From Moritella marina ATCC 15381 (GTDB lineage Bacteria > Pseudomonadota > Gammaproteobacteria > Enterobacterales > Moritellaceae): a DNA stretch of 64,000 bases. The notes beneath the pieces are model-generated. The model had not been told where the DNA came from, did not search any database, and saw only the letters and a list, made by a program, of their open reading frames with translations. Positions 34,146-41,792 of this stretch are shown in pieces. The translations under genes were made by a program, and so were the position numbers. Positions within the stretch are counted from its first letter, which is position 1. Each line of letters begins with the position of its first letter. The stretch spans positions 186,001-250,000 of the forward strand of contig NZ_CP044399.1 of assembly GCF_008931805.1 (NCBI RefSeq). The letters are read 5' to 3'.

Positions 34146-35579
34146 ATGATTACGCTGTATGAAAATCCTCGATTGTTTTATATTGGTGATAGCTTAATGA
34201 TTGATCCGAAGAAGCAAACTATCAGCAAAGATCAACAAATACAAAAAATTGAGCCGCAATTGATTCAGTTATTACTTTTACTGGTTAGTGCACAGGGTAA
34301 TATTGTTTCTCGAGAGCGAATATTTGAAGCTGTTTGGCCAAATATGGTCGTGACTCAAAACTCATTAAATCAATCTATCAGTAAATTGCGAAAACTATTA
34401 GGTGATAACAGTAAATCACCTGAAATGATTATAACGAATCCACGTAAAGGTTATTCATTTATCGGATTGGTTAGTTTTCCTGAAGATAATATTCCAACGG
34501 TATTTGTTGATGAGACAGGCTCTTTATCTTCAAAATATACGAGTATCAAAAAGAATAAAGCGTTAGATTCCCAGCCGAAAAATTTAAACAAACCCCCACT
34601 GGTAAGCATTAAAGCTATTGGTTATGGTTTTACTTTTATCCTCATCGTCGCGGCTTTAATTACCTCGTTATGGCCGAAAAATAATAAAACTATCGTGGTC
34701 TCTCCCGCTTTAATTATTACGCGATCAGGTGAAATCCCTGCGGATCCTATTAGTCATGCATTATCTGGATTTTTATTTTATGGCTTAAAGAATTCGTTTG
34801 CAGGGGAAAATGTAGATGTGCACTTTGAATGTTCAACTCCCGCAGCAAAGCAAATTTGCCCTGAGAGTTATCACTTTGAGCGTAATGAAGTCATCGAAAT
34901 CAAACCTATTTTGCGGTATTCCGGAAATATGTTGAAGCTAAACTTGGTTATTGATGGCGTTAATGCAGATATTGAATTGACAACAAAATCACTCTCGTTT
35001 GATCAGCTTGATGGCGAATTAGATGACCTATTACTGCTGTTGTTGGATAGGTTAGCCAGCAGCGAAAATAAAAAGAGGGTATTGGCGATAGCGTTCGCTA
35101 ACTTAAAGCAAGCTCATGATCCGACAAGGTCGATGGATCGATTACAGTTAACGGCGTTAGCGTACAGTCAGGATATTGAAGACAATACTGAATTTGTCGC
35201 TAAATTAGCACAATCAACAGAACTTTGTGATCGAGATTGCCCATTAGTATTTGGTGCTTATGGGCGGGTATTATTAAATCAATATACCAAAAATAAAGAT
35301 ACGCAAACATTACAAAAATCAATTGAATATTTACAACAAGGATTACCTGATAAACTTGCAGATACGCGTTTGAAACTAGCGGTCGCTTATGCATTATCCG
35401 GTGATTTAAACAGGGCTAACCAATTATTGTTGTCAATCAAACAGGTTTCTTTTTTTCGTGTAAAAAAAGCCTTAACCTATTTTTTGGCTAAAAATTATTT
35501 AAAGACAAATCCAATGAAACCGCGACTCAAGAAGTTAAATCGAGTGAGTGAGTATTTATTAAAAAAGGCTGAAAACTAA
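34146..35579 (+). CDS. CadC/ToxR-like membrane-bound winged-helix regulator
   Basis: 477 residues. An OmpR-type winged HTH occupies residues about 10-108 (IEPQLIQLLLLLVSAQGNIV, RERIFEAVWPNMVVTQNSLN, ending NPRKGYSFIG). A linker leads to one TM segment at about 156-175. The periplasmic half begins with a two-cysteine region (CSTPAAKQIC) and ends with helical, TPR-like repeats (about 350-470), including a second Cys pair (CDRDC). DNA binding in the cytoplasm with sensing in the periplasm is the family model. No known targets are adjacent. A 10-bp inverted repeat upstream may be its own operator. Confidence 0.85.
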   Translation: MITLYENPRLFYIGDSLMIDPKKQTISKDQQIQKIEPQLIQLLLLLVSAQGNIVSRERIFEAVWPNMVVTQNSLNQSISKLRKLLGDNSKSPEMIITNPRKGYSFIGLVSFPEDNIPTVFVDETGSLSSKYTSIKKNKALDSQPKNLNKPPLVSIKAIGYGFTFILIVAALITSLWPKNNKTIVVSPALIITRSGEIPADPISHALSGFLFYGLKNSFAGENVDVHFECSTPAAKQICPESYHFERNEVIEIKPILRYSGNMLKLNLVIDGVNADIELTTKSLSFDQLDGELDDLLLLLLDRLASSENKKRVLAIAFANLKQAHDPTRSMDRLQLTALAYSQDIEDNTEFVAKLAQSTELCDRDCPLVFGAYGRVLLNQYTKNKDTQTLQKSIEYLQQGLPDKLADTRLKLAVAYALSGDLNRANQLLLSIKQVSFFRVKKALTYFLAKNYLKTNPMKPRLKKLNRVSEYLLKKAEN

Positions 35580-35609
35580 TAAGCGCGTTGAATGAACAAC
35601 GCGTTTATT
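35578..35609. terminator. Bidirectional terminator overlapping a stop codon
   Basis: CGCGTTG/CAACGCG core extended by A/T pairs to about 13 bp, loop of 6 bases. It begins inside the stop codon of the CadC-like gene and also serves the convergent lipoprotein gene. Confidence 0.75.
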
Positions 35610-35632
35610 ATCTCAATTAGATTGAACCAGAG

Positions 35633-36652
35633 TTATTTAAGGTTATTTGGCGTTATTTGGTAGTCGATCTCAGATGCCCATTTTAGTGAAGGTAGTGTCG
35701 CCGAGCGCTCAAAGCGTGCTACCTCCCCATCTTCAGGGCTATAAATGATATCTGTTATCATGGTGTCCATACGTGTTGCCACTTCTATTGTCCATATGTT
35801 TTCCCCGTTACCGACGGTATGATTTGGGCAGACTGTATCGATGGCTTGCAATTGTGCTGGTGTCACTTCTGTGAATCGATCTTGAGGATTAAGTGTCGTG
35901 TTCGTCACTACAACAAGTCTTCTCATCGATTCCAGACCTAGCTTGGTACTATCGAGCAACTCGGTGGCTTCGGATTGAGCAAGGTTGTCTTCAACCGATG
36001 CTACCTGACCATTATCATCAATCATTGCTAAGCAAATGTTAGATTCACTTTCAGACAGGTTTGAATGTTGAAAGCGATTAACAAAACTGATTTGACCTTC
36101 GCTGTTATGCTCATCAAAATCGAGGTTACCTTCGATAAATGCCACAGGAACTTGACCGTCAATATCGGTAACACGCGGTAAAATTAATATGTGGCCAGCC
36201 TCTTCATTTCCAGCTGTTATTTGCTCTTTAATTTCCCAAGGAGTATTCGCATTTAAATCGGTAACTTTGACATCCAATGCAGTGTCTAGATTAGTATTTT
36301 TAATTTGTATGCTGTGGTCATTACCGTTTCTCCATTCAGTCTGCAGCATATTGTCACTTACTTGAGGCAAATCGCTTTTTATGTATTTTGTATATTCGCC
36401 GCTTTTTCCGCCAGCGCTGGGCTGGCTTATCGTAAAACTGGCTGGTTCACGACGTAAATTGACGACGTTTAATCTTAAAGGTGTGTAGCCTGGGCGAATA
36501 GCTTGTATTCCATTTTCAAAAATTACGGCGCTATTCGTATTCGGTGGCGTTGTTTTATTGTTGCTGCTGTCGTTACTACTTGAACCACCACCGCATGCTG
36601 TTAGAAGTATGCTGCTGGCAGCGAGTAATGTTAATTTAAAACGATTATTCAT
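35633..36652 (-). CDS. Lipoprotein of unknown function
   Basis: 339 residues from the ATG at 36652; an in-frame ATG at 36694 would place 14 odd residues before the signal peptide. The signal (LTLLAASSILLTAC) ends in a lipobox, and the acylated Cys is followed by GGGSSSNDSSNN, a flexible tether typical of marine gammaproteobacterial lipoproteins. The body looks beta-rich with mostly acidic character and two cysteines (CLAMIDD, VCPNH) that may pair. I do not recognise the family. It is convergent with the CadC-like regulator, which is a tempting but unproven partner. Confidence 0.7.
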   Translation of the reverse strand: MNNRFKLTLLAASSILLTACGGGSSSNDSSNNKTTPPNTNSAVIFENGIQAIRPGYTPLRLNVVNLRREPASFTISQPSAGGKSGEYTKYIKSDLPQVSDNMLQTEWRNGNDHSIQIKNTNLDTALDVKVTDLNANTPWEIKEQITAGNEEAGHILILPRVTDIDGQVPVAFIEGNLDFDEHNSEGQISFVNRFQHSNLSESESNICLAMIDDNGQVASVEDNLAQSEATELLDSTKLGLESMRRLVVVTNTTLNPQDRFTEVTPAQLQAIDTVCPNHTVGNGENIWTIEVATRMDTMITDIIYSPEDGEVARFERSATLPSLKWASEIDYQITPNNLK

Positions 36653-36930
36653 TTTACGTCCCGTCATTGAAATATTTATTACGTATGCTTTCAAAACAGT
36701 TTGCTAATACTAAGTACAGTGGCCTGCTTTGAGATTAACGACAGCTTATTTAAAACAGAGTGAATATTAAAATCAACTTAAATCAGGAAAACTCAATAAA
36801 GGTGGTCTGACTATAGGTTGTTGATATTAAATATAAATATAATTGTATGACGTGAGGTGAATAAGAGTGAATAAATGTTTAGGTTTAATTTAGGTGTTTG
36901 GACGGGTAATAAAATTGAAGATCTATGAAG

Positions 36931-36995
36931 AAAAGGAAAGGGCTAGCGAAGTATTGCAGGAGGCTCCTTATTGAGCTCCGGTCCTATCGCCAGCC
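36931..36995 (-). terminator. Large two-part hairpin, probable terminator of the OmpA-like gene
   Basis: On the minus strand GGCTGGCGA pairs with TCGCTAGCC (9 bp, one G-U), enclosing a second stem GGAG-CTC/GAG-CTCC with one bulged base and a 6-base loop. A pyrimidine tail CTTTCCTTTT follows. It begins 28 bases after the OmpA-like stop. It is larger and more branched than usual terminators. Confidence 0.6.
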
Positions 36996-37022
36996 TAAAT
37001 TTCACGGGGATAATAAGTGTGG

Positions 37023-37775
37023 TTAAAATTGCATTGCCATTTCAGCAGCGTCTTTAGTTGCTAAGTTATCGATAAATTCGACGCTGACTTTACGATCGCG
37101 TGGGTATTGAATTAACTCACCGAGTTCGGCACTCGCGAGTTCGGCACCAAATGATTGCACTTGGATATTCAATTCATTTACACCAAACGCAATGAGTTTA
37201 TCTTGTACTGAGACAGCTCTTTGTTGCGCTAAATTTTCGTTTAATTCTTCTTTACCACTTGGGTCTGCATGGCCTGACAATACGATACTGATGTTTGGGT
37301 TTTCAATCAGGTAATCGGCAATTTGCATTAATCGTGCTTGATTGGTGTTATCAATCGCACTTTGATTTACTGCAAACAATAGGTCGAGTTGTAAAGCATC
37401 CATGACTAATTGTTGATTTACTTCTTCAGTTTCAGCAATGTTTTGAATTTGCTTATCCAAAATCAATACGTCGTGTTGCAGTTGATTATTTTGTAATTCA
37501 CTGGCAAGTAAGTTTTCTGTCATTTGCTGATTTTCAACCATCAATTGCTCTGATTCAATCGATTTATCCCAAGTGTTATTAATCCAATCACCTGCCGCCA
37601 CGCCAAGTACTAAGCCAATTGGGCCGCCAGCAATAGTGCCGACGATAATGGTTGATGAAAATACGCCGGCTTTTTCCCAATTTGTTAGGGGGTCTTGCTC
37701 TGCTGCGTTTGCTGAGATGCTGGTACACGCCATTGATGTAATAAGTAATGTTTTTGCGAAGATTGATTTTTTCAT
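37023..37775 (-). CDS. OmpA-like protein with glycine-zipper segment
   Basis: 250 residues from the ATG at 37775 (ribosome site AAGGGAA). A signal peptide ends at SANAAEQ. A glycine-zipper-like segment, IIVGTIAGGPIGLVLGVAAG (about 38-60), follows, then a coiled coil rich in Gln, Asn and Glu (65-115), then a C-terminal OmpA/MotB peptidoglycan-binding domain with SGHADPSGKEELNENLAQQRA and RDRKVSVEF. It resembles the OmpA-like component of the proteobacterial dedicated sortase system (PdsO type), but no sortase or its regulator genes are adjacent, so that name is not applied. Probably anchors outer membrane to cell wall. Confidence 0.75.
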   Translation of the reverse strand: MKKSIFAKTLLITSMACTSISANAAEQDPLTNWEKAGVFSSTIIVGTIAGGPIGLVLGVAAGDWINNTWDKSIESEQLMVENQQMTENLLASELQNNQLQHDVLILDKQIQNIAETEEVNQQLVMDALQLDLLFAVNQSAIDNTNQARLMQIADYLIENPNISIVLSGHADPSGKEELNENLAQQRAVSVQDKLIAFGVNELNIQVQSFGAELASAELGELIQYPRDRKVSVEFIDNLATKDAAEMAMQF

Positions 37776-38275
37776 GGTCAGTTCCCTTATTGGTGTAAGA
37801 CTGCTTAACAAGCTATGACTCTATTAAAGCAACCAATAAAGGCTTTTTACTGCCAACAAAATGACAAGTTAAGTATCAATAATGACGAAAAATGACAGAG
37901 ATTGATAATATCGCAGTTAGTCACCGTAGAGCTGATTATGAAATAAGTCTAATAATAGAATTTTATAAGCCTGAAATGGGTGTCTAAAAAATTTAAATTT
38001 AGGTTAACTGGTTATCAAGTAGATCTTATTTTATTTATAATCAAGTCGTGGGGGGTATAATAAATCCTAATGATTTACTTTGTGAATAGAAATGGATGTT
38101 ACCTGTGTCTTTTATTTTCAATGAAAAAATCAATAAAAACATGAACTAAAATACGTAATCAACATTAGCTTACATTAGCTTACATTCACTTGCGATATTT
38201 CATGTATGTTTGCATAATGTTAACGATTTTCTAACTTAATTCGAATGTTTTAATCCATTCCGGGCAATTATAAAA
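37776..38275. other. AT-rich intergenic region, 500 bp
   Basis: Divergent promoter region between the OmpA-like gene and the tandem-HTH gene. The 10-base unit CATTAGCTTA occurs twice in a row at about 38163-38183. No gene, strong hairpin or known operator seen. Confidence 0.4.
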
Positions 38276-39076
38276 ATGAATAATAATCACACATTTCACA
38301 CTTCAGCAGAGCATTTACAAATAGGGGACCGCATCAAATTAAGAATCCAAGATGTAAATAGTAGTCGGTATGATCTTGCTCGTTATTGTAATGTAACATT
38401 GCGTACCGTATATAATTGGTGTGAAAATAAATCAGTTCCAGAATTAAAAGTGATCTCATTATTGTGTTTTAGACTTCAGTCCAATATACCTTGGCTTATC
38501 ACAGGAAAAGTAGAAAAACATCAATGGAATGATGTTTTTCCTGATGATTTTTTTGATTTTCTTAATGTAATTAAAGAAGTGCAACCTCAAAGAAGAGGCG
38601 ATGTGCTACGTAGTGTCTTTAATATGGTGATGTCCTTACATACTCAGATTAATCATGGCTACATCATTAACGCCCGGGATATATCTAGACATGTCAATTA
38701 TTTACCTGTTTATCAGCATCAAATGCAAGAACATCTCTCTTTCTGCCAAAGGTTTAAATTACAAAAAAGTCAGCTAAAAATTTCAAATCAAACTATAGCG
38801 ATAGCTTGTAATGTGTCGGTTAAAACAGTTTATAACTGGAGTATTGGAAGGTATCAACCCAGCATTGAGTTATTACCAACCCTTTGCAAGGTACTTAGAG
38901 TTAATCTACCTTGGTTGATAACAGGTATTTGCGATATAACTCAGTGGTTGAATATAGGTGAGGTAGAACTAAAAGAAATGCTTTATCAATTAAATCAACT
39001 ACCTGCTAGAGTTACATCCCAGATATTAAAGCTAGTATCTATAATGGTTAAGGAAATTCAGTGTACAGTTAAATAG
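38276..39076 (+). CDS. Protein of two tandem HTH units (internal duplication)
   Basis: 266 residues, soluble. Residues 13-122 and 152-261 are two copies of the same unit at a constant offset of 140 residues: RYCNVTLRTVYNW matches IACNVSVKTVYNW, and NIPWLITGKVEKHQW matches NLPWLITGICDITQW. Each unit holds an HTH that looks like the Cro/CI (XRE) type (N-V-x-x-x-T-V-Y-N-W as recognition region) followed by a helical part. A protein with two such units could bind two half-sites as a monomer or bridge distant sites. Similar to nothing I can name. The start has a weak ribosome site. It is the first gene of a regulator-rich, very AT-rich segment. Confidence 0.7.
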   Translation: MNNNHTFHTSAEHLQIGDRIKLRIQDVNSSRYDLARYCNVTLRTVYNWCENKSVPELKVISLLCFRLQSNIPWLITGKVEKHQWNDVFPDDFFDFLNVIKEVQPQRRGDVLRSVFNMVMSLHTQINHGYIINARDISRHVNYLPVYQHQMQEHLSFCQRFKLQKSQLKISNQTIAIACNVSVKTVYNWSIGRYQPSIELLPTLCKVLRVNLPWLITGICDITQWLNIGEVELKEMLYQLNQLPARVTSQILKLVSIMVKEIQCTVK

Positions 39077-39253
39077 CGTAGACAGGAGAGGTTAGCATCT
39101 TTACGTATTAGGAATGAACTTTCCTTCATTTACGTAATTTAGCTGAAACAACCACCCATTATATTAAAAATAAGTTTAACTTTTAAATTTATTCAGTAAA
39201 GTGACTTCGGTGTTGTATTTTTGTTTTAATTTTATTGAATTAAGGTTGTAGCT

Positions 39254-39601
39254 ATGCTGATGAAGTCAGATGGTGTAATGAAAAATATTAAAATTGGTGA
39301 CGTTGAAATTAATATTTCAAGTGGTTTAATTAAGCATAATACGGAGGAATGTAAATTTGACAGAGTTGGTCGGAGAGAAGTTAAAACACTTGAATTATTA
39401 CTTCATAATAAAAATGATATAGTGAGTAAGTTGATATTATTAGACTTGGTCTGGGGTGAACAGATCGTAACTGAGAGCTCTCTTGCTGTTACCATTTTTA
39501 ATTTAAGAAAATTACTAAAAAAATACGATGAAAGAAAGCATTATAAATTAGTGAATGTCAGCGGTTATGGATATGGAATCTATTCCAATAATCCTTTTTA
39601 G
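39254..39601 (+). CDS. Stand-alone OmpR-type winged-helix protein (paralogue 1)
   Basis: 115 residues, consisting only of a trans_reg_C winged helix: opening strands IKIGDVEINISSGLIKHN, helix KTLELLLHNKNDIVSK, then LDLVWGEQIVTESSLAVTIF and the closing wing VSGYGYGIYS. It has no receiver, TM or sensor domain. Ribosome site AAGG precedes the ATG; an internal ATG at 39278 is a possible start. About 70 percent alike by eye to the gene at 43463 and more distant from the one at 40363. It may act as a DNA-binding partner or a competitor of larger ToxR/CadC-like proteins. Confidence 0.8.
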   Translation: MLMKSDGVMKNIKIGDVEINISSGLIKHNTEECKFDRVGRREVKTLELLLHNKNDIVSKLILLDLVWGEQIVTESSLAVTIFNLRKLLKKYDERKHYKLVNVSGYGYGIYSNNPF

Positions 39602-39656
39602 ACATGAAGAGCCTCATCATGTAATTACTTTTGGATATTGGGTGCGACTTTATTTG

Positions 39657-40391
39657 TTATCCCCCAATACTTTCTAAGTTGAAAGGTTTACAGTAGAGAA
39701 ACCCCTGGCAAAGACAGTTTAACTTTGTAACTCTATCATGTTGATAATCTGATTCTATTCCTTTAAATATCAATTTTTTCAGCGAGTTATTTGATACGAA
39801 ATCATATAGAGCTGAAAAAATAGAGTTGTTATTCATGTGTTTATACATGAATGTTTTATCAATTTTGACTCTATCCCACATGATTATTTTTAATACATTA
39901 ATAGGTATATCTTCTGATGTGAAATTATCTAACCATAACTCATGGCCTTGATCTTTTAGTAGTGTGATCGAATATTTTGCATTATCATTTAAAGTATTTT
40001 CAATAAAACTATTAATTTCAAATGCTAATCTAACTTTACTTAAAGAGATTATTTTTTTAATAAATTCATTATCAGATAGTAAGTTGAATGGGCAATGTAT
40101 CGATGCGATGATATTATCAGCATTTATTATAGATTCATTCTTGTTTAACGCCTCTATCTTAATTAACATTAACTCTTTTAAAAAATCATCTGGTATAGAA
40201 TCGAAAAACCTTTCAATATTGACATTGTTTTTAGAGTGATGATTGAAATTAGAGGTTATTTCTAATGCAAATAGTTTTCTATTTTTAGGGCTTACAATAG
40301 ATTGAGCAAGTAGGTTAAATTCTGCTGATGAATCATTTTCAATATTTTTTATTATAACTGAATTATGATGCAGCGTTTTTATATAAGGCAT
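39657..40391 (-). CDS. Degenerate EAL-domain protein
   Basis: 244 residues, EAL fold only. Landmarks are recognisable but the chemistry is lost: the catalytic N of the N-L-S strand is replaced (ASIHCP), the D-D pair is L-D-N (154-155), and the late E-G-V-E motif reads F-K-G-I-E, while V-K-I-D (175-178) and Q-G-F-L-Y-C-K-P (229-236) remain. Size and loss pattern recall YdiV/RflP, a degenerate EAL protein that regulates by protein contact instead of c-di-GMP hydrolysis. It starts inside the winged-helix gene at 40363 with a strong AGGAG site 6 bases before the ATG, a 29-base overlap that implies coupled translation and joint function. Confidence 0.8.
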   Translation of the reverse strand: MPYIKTLHHNSVIIKNIENDSSAEFNLLAQSIVSPKNRKLFALEITSNFNHHSKNNVNIERFFDSIPDDFLKELMLIKIEALNKNESIINADNIIASIHCPFNLLSDNEFIKKIISLSKVRLAFEINSFIENTLNDNAKYSITLLKDQGHELWLDNFTSEDIPINVLKIIMWDRVKIDKTFMYKHMNNNSIFSALYDFVSNNSLKKLIFKGIESDYQHDRVTKLNCLCQGFLYCKPFNLESIGG

Positions 40392-40716
40392 AACCTACTC
40401 CTGAAAAATTTTTAATTATAATGTTACTTGATACTGATTTAATGAACTTCCTCAAATTATGCACCGTTACATTTAATGAACTATCCGTTACTATCCGATT
40501 AGGCCAAACTGTTTTCACTATCAATTCCTTTCCTATTACTTCCCTAGGGCTTTGTAGTAAAAAGGTGAGTAATAACAATTCTCTTTTACCAAGTTTATTA
40601 TATTCTGATATATCTGATTTATGATTGATTTCAAAGTACAAACCTGAATTTAAGCTTAATTTAACACTGCCGATCTCTATATACTCTTCGGTTGTTGTCT
40701 CACAATAACTGATAAT
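40363..40716 (-). CDS. Stand-alone winged-helix protein (paralogue 3), probable non-ATG start
   Basis: OmpR-type winged helix (ELLLLTFLLQSPREVIGKEL, VKTVWPNRIVTDSSLNVTVH, ending FSGVGYALYK). The first ordinary start, TTG at 40641, would remove the first two beta strands. The same frame continues upstream as Y-I-E-I-G-S-V-K-L-S-L-N-S-G, which aligns with N-I-K-I-G-D-V-E-I-N-I-S-S-G of the paralogue at 39254, and has no ATG, GTG or TTG. ATT at 40716 and ATC at 40713 follow an AGGGAG site (40725-40720), so one of these rare codons is the likely start; a mutated ATG is the alternative. Overlaps the degenerate EAL gene by 29 bases. Confidence 0.7.
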   Translation of the reverse strand: MISYCETTTEEYIEIGSVKLSLNSGLYFEINHKSDISEYNKLGKRELLLLTFLLQSPREVIGKELIVKTVWPNRIVTDSSLNVTVHNLRKFIKSVSSNIIIKNFSGVGYALYKNAAS

Positions 40717-41020
40717 ATTCTCCCTGATTACTATGTGACTACGTGTCGCGTAATGGTTGTTTTGAGTTTATTCTATAGTAATAGCAATAATAATCATTAT
40801 TAAATAATTATATTTTTATTAAAAACACTTAATTCAATAAAATACCTTGTGAAATCAATTTAAACTTAATTTTATTTTAATAATATATTAATTTATAAGA
40901 TCATTTGTTTAAGTATTATGAGATTTGTTGATGTGAGGTCGAGTCATAATTAATAATTAATAATTAATAATTAATAATTAATAATTAATAATTAATAAGT
41001 TATATGGATAGGTTTTAATA
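40717..41020. other. Divergent AT-rich promoter region of the wHTH-EAL and EAL genes
   Basis: Very AT-rich stretch between divergent genes, ending in the 7-bp repeat array. The promoters of both operons must lie here, but AT-richness prevents a confident choice. Confidence 0.4.
40946..40998. repeat. Seven perfect copies of a 7-bp repeat (ATAATTA)
   Basis: Copies begin at 40946, 40953, 40960, 40967, 40974, 40981 and 40988, then a partial ATAA to 40998. The array ends 22 bases before the GTG start of the EAL gene. As a 7-bp unit it would change promoter or leader spacing with each gain or loss. Confidence 0.95.
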
Positions 41021-41791
41021 GTGGATATTGATTATTGTAAAAGAAAAGATAGCTATGTACTTTCCTTTAAGGAATACATTATCCGTAGTGCATTTCAGGC
41101 TATTGTCGATACAGATGAAAATACAATCGGTTACGAAGCATTATCTCGTATACACATAGGTTCAAGTGATAAACAGATCCGTCCTGATATATTTTTCGAT
41201 TTTTTGATAAAAGACGAGTGTTATTATAAGTTGTTGTTTTTAATTAATAAACTGCATCTGGTGAGTTATCGTAAATCAAGATTTTACTCTAATGATAAAA
41301 AGCTATTTCTAAATTTACCCCCTGGTTTTTTTGAACGTATTAGATACTACCCTCATATTGTTGATGATGTTAATAACATGTTCAAAGAATATGATATATC
41401 TCGGAATAACGTGGTTGCTGAAATAACAGAAGGGCATGCAGTTTGTAAGCAGTCATTAGCAATCGGAGCTCAATTGTTATCAAGACAAGGTTATAAAATA
41501 GCCTTAGATGATTATGGTAACGAAGCTTCTGATTTTGAACGTTATGAAATGTGTAAACCTGAAGTAGTAAAAATAAGCCGAGAGTTCTTTTTAGTGCAAA
41601 AAGATAATCGTGACTATGCGGAATTAAAAATTTTAATTGATACATTTAAAGGTCGAAGTTCAAAAATACTGGTTGAAGGTATTGAGTTGCACGACGATTA
41701 TGAGATGTTGTTGTCATTAGGCATTGATTATTTTCAGGGTTTTTACTTCCATAAGCCAGAGTGCGTCTCTCATTGTATTTTGGTGGCGTGA
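41021..41791 (+). CDS. EAL-domain cyclic-di-GMP phosphodiesterase
   Basis: 256 residues, EAL domain without sensor. Catalytic residues appear complete: E39 in G-Y-E-A-L, N98 (F-L-N-L-P), E134 (AEITE), D163-D164 (ALDDYG), K184 (VVKIS), E219 (LVEGIE) and Q239 (FQGFYFHKP). It should hydrolyse c-di-GMP to pGpG. The GTG start has an AGG site eight bases upstream. A 7-bp repeat array ends 22 bases before the start. A diguanylate cyclase gene, now broken, begins one base after its stop, giving an operon with opposing enzymes. Confidence 0.88.
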   Translation: MDIDYCKRKDSYVLSFKEYIIRSAFQAIVDTDENTIGYEALSRIHIGSSDKQIRPDIFFDFLIKDECYYKLLFLINKLHLVSYRKSRFYSNDKKLFLNLPPGFFERIRYYPHIVDDVNNMFKEYDISRNNVVAEITEGHAVCKQSLAIGAQLLSRQGYKIALDDYGNEASDFERYEMCKPEVVKISREFFLVQKDNRDYAELKILIDTFKGRSSKILVEGIELHDDYEMLLSLGIDYFQGFYFHKPECVSHCILVA

Positions 41792-41792
41792 C

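Noticed and set aside
36931-36995. Cyclic-di-GMP or other riboswitch
   Set aside because: The conserved GEMM core (tetraloop, receptor and A-rich joining parts) is absent and the element lies after, not before, the OmpA-like gene; a terminator is simpler.
40946-40998. CRISPR or origin-type array
   Set aside because: Units are only 7 bases with no spacers, no cas genes and no dnaA boxes; it is a simple tandem repeat.
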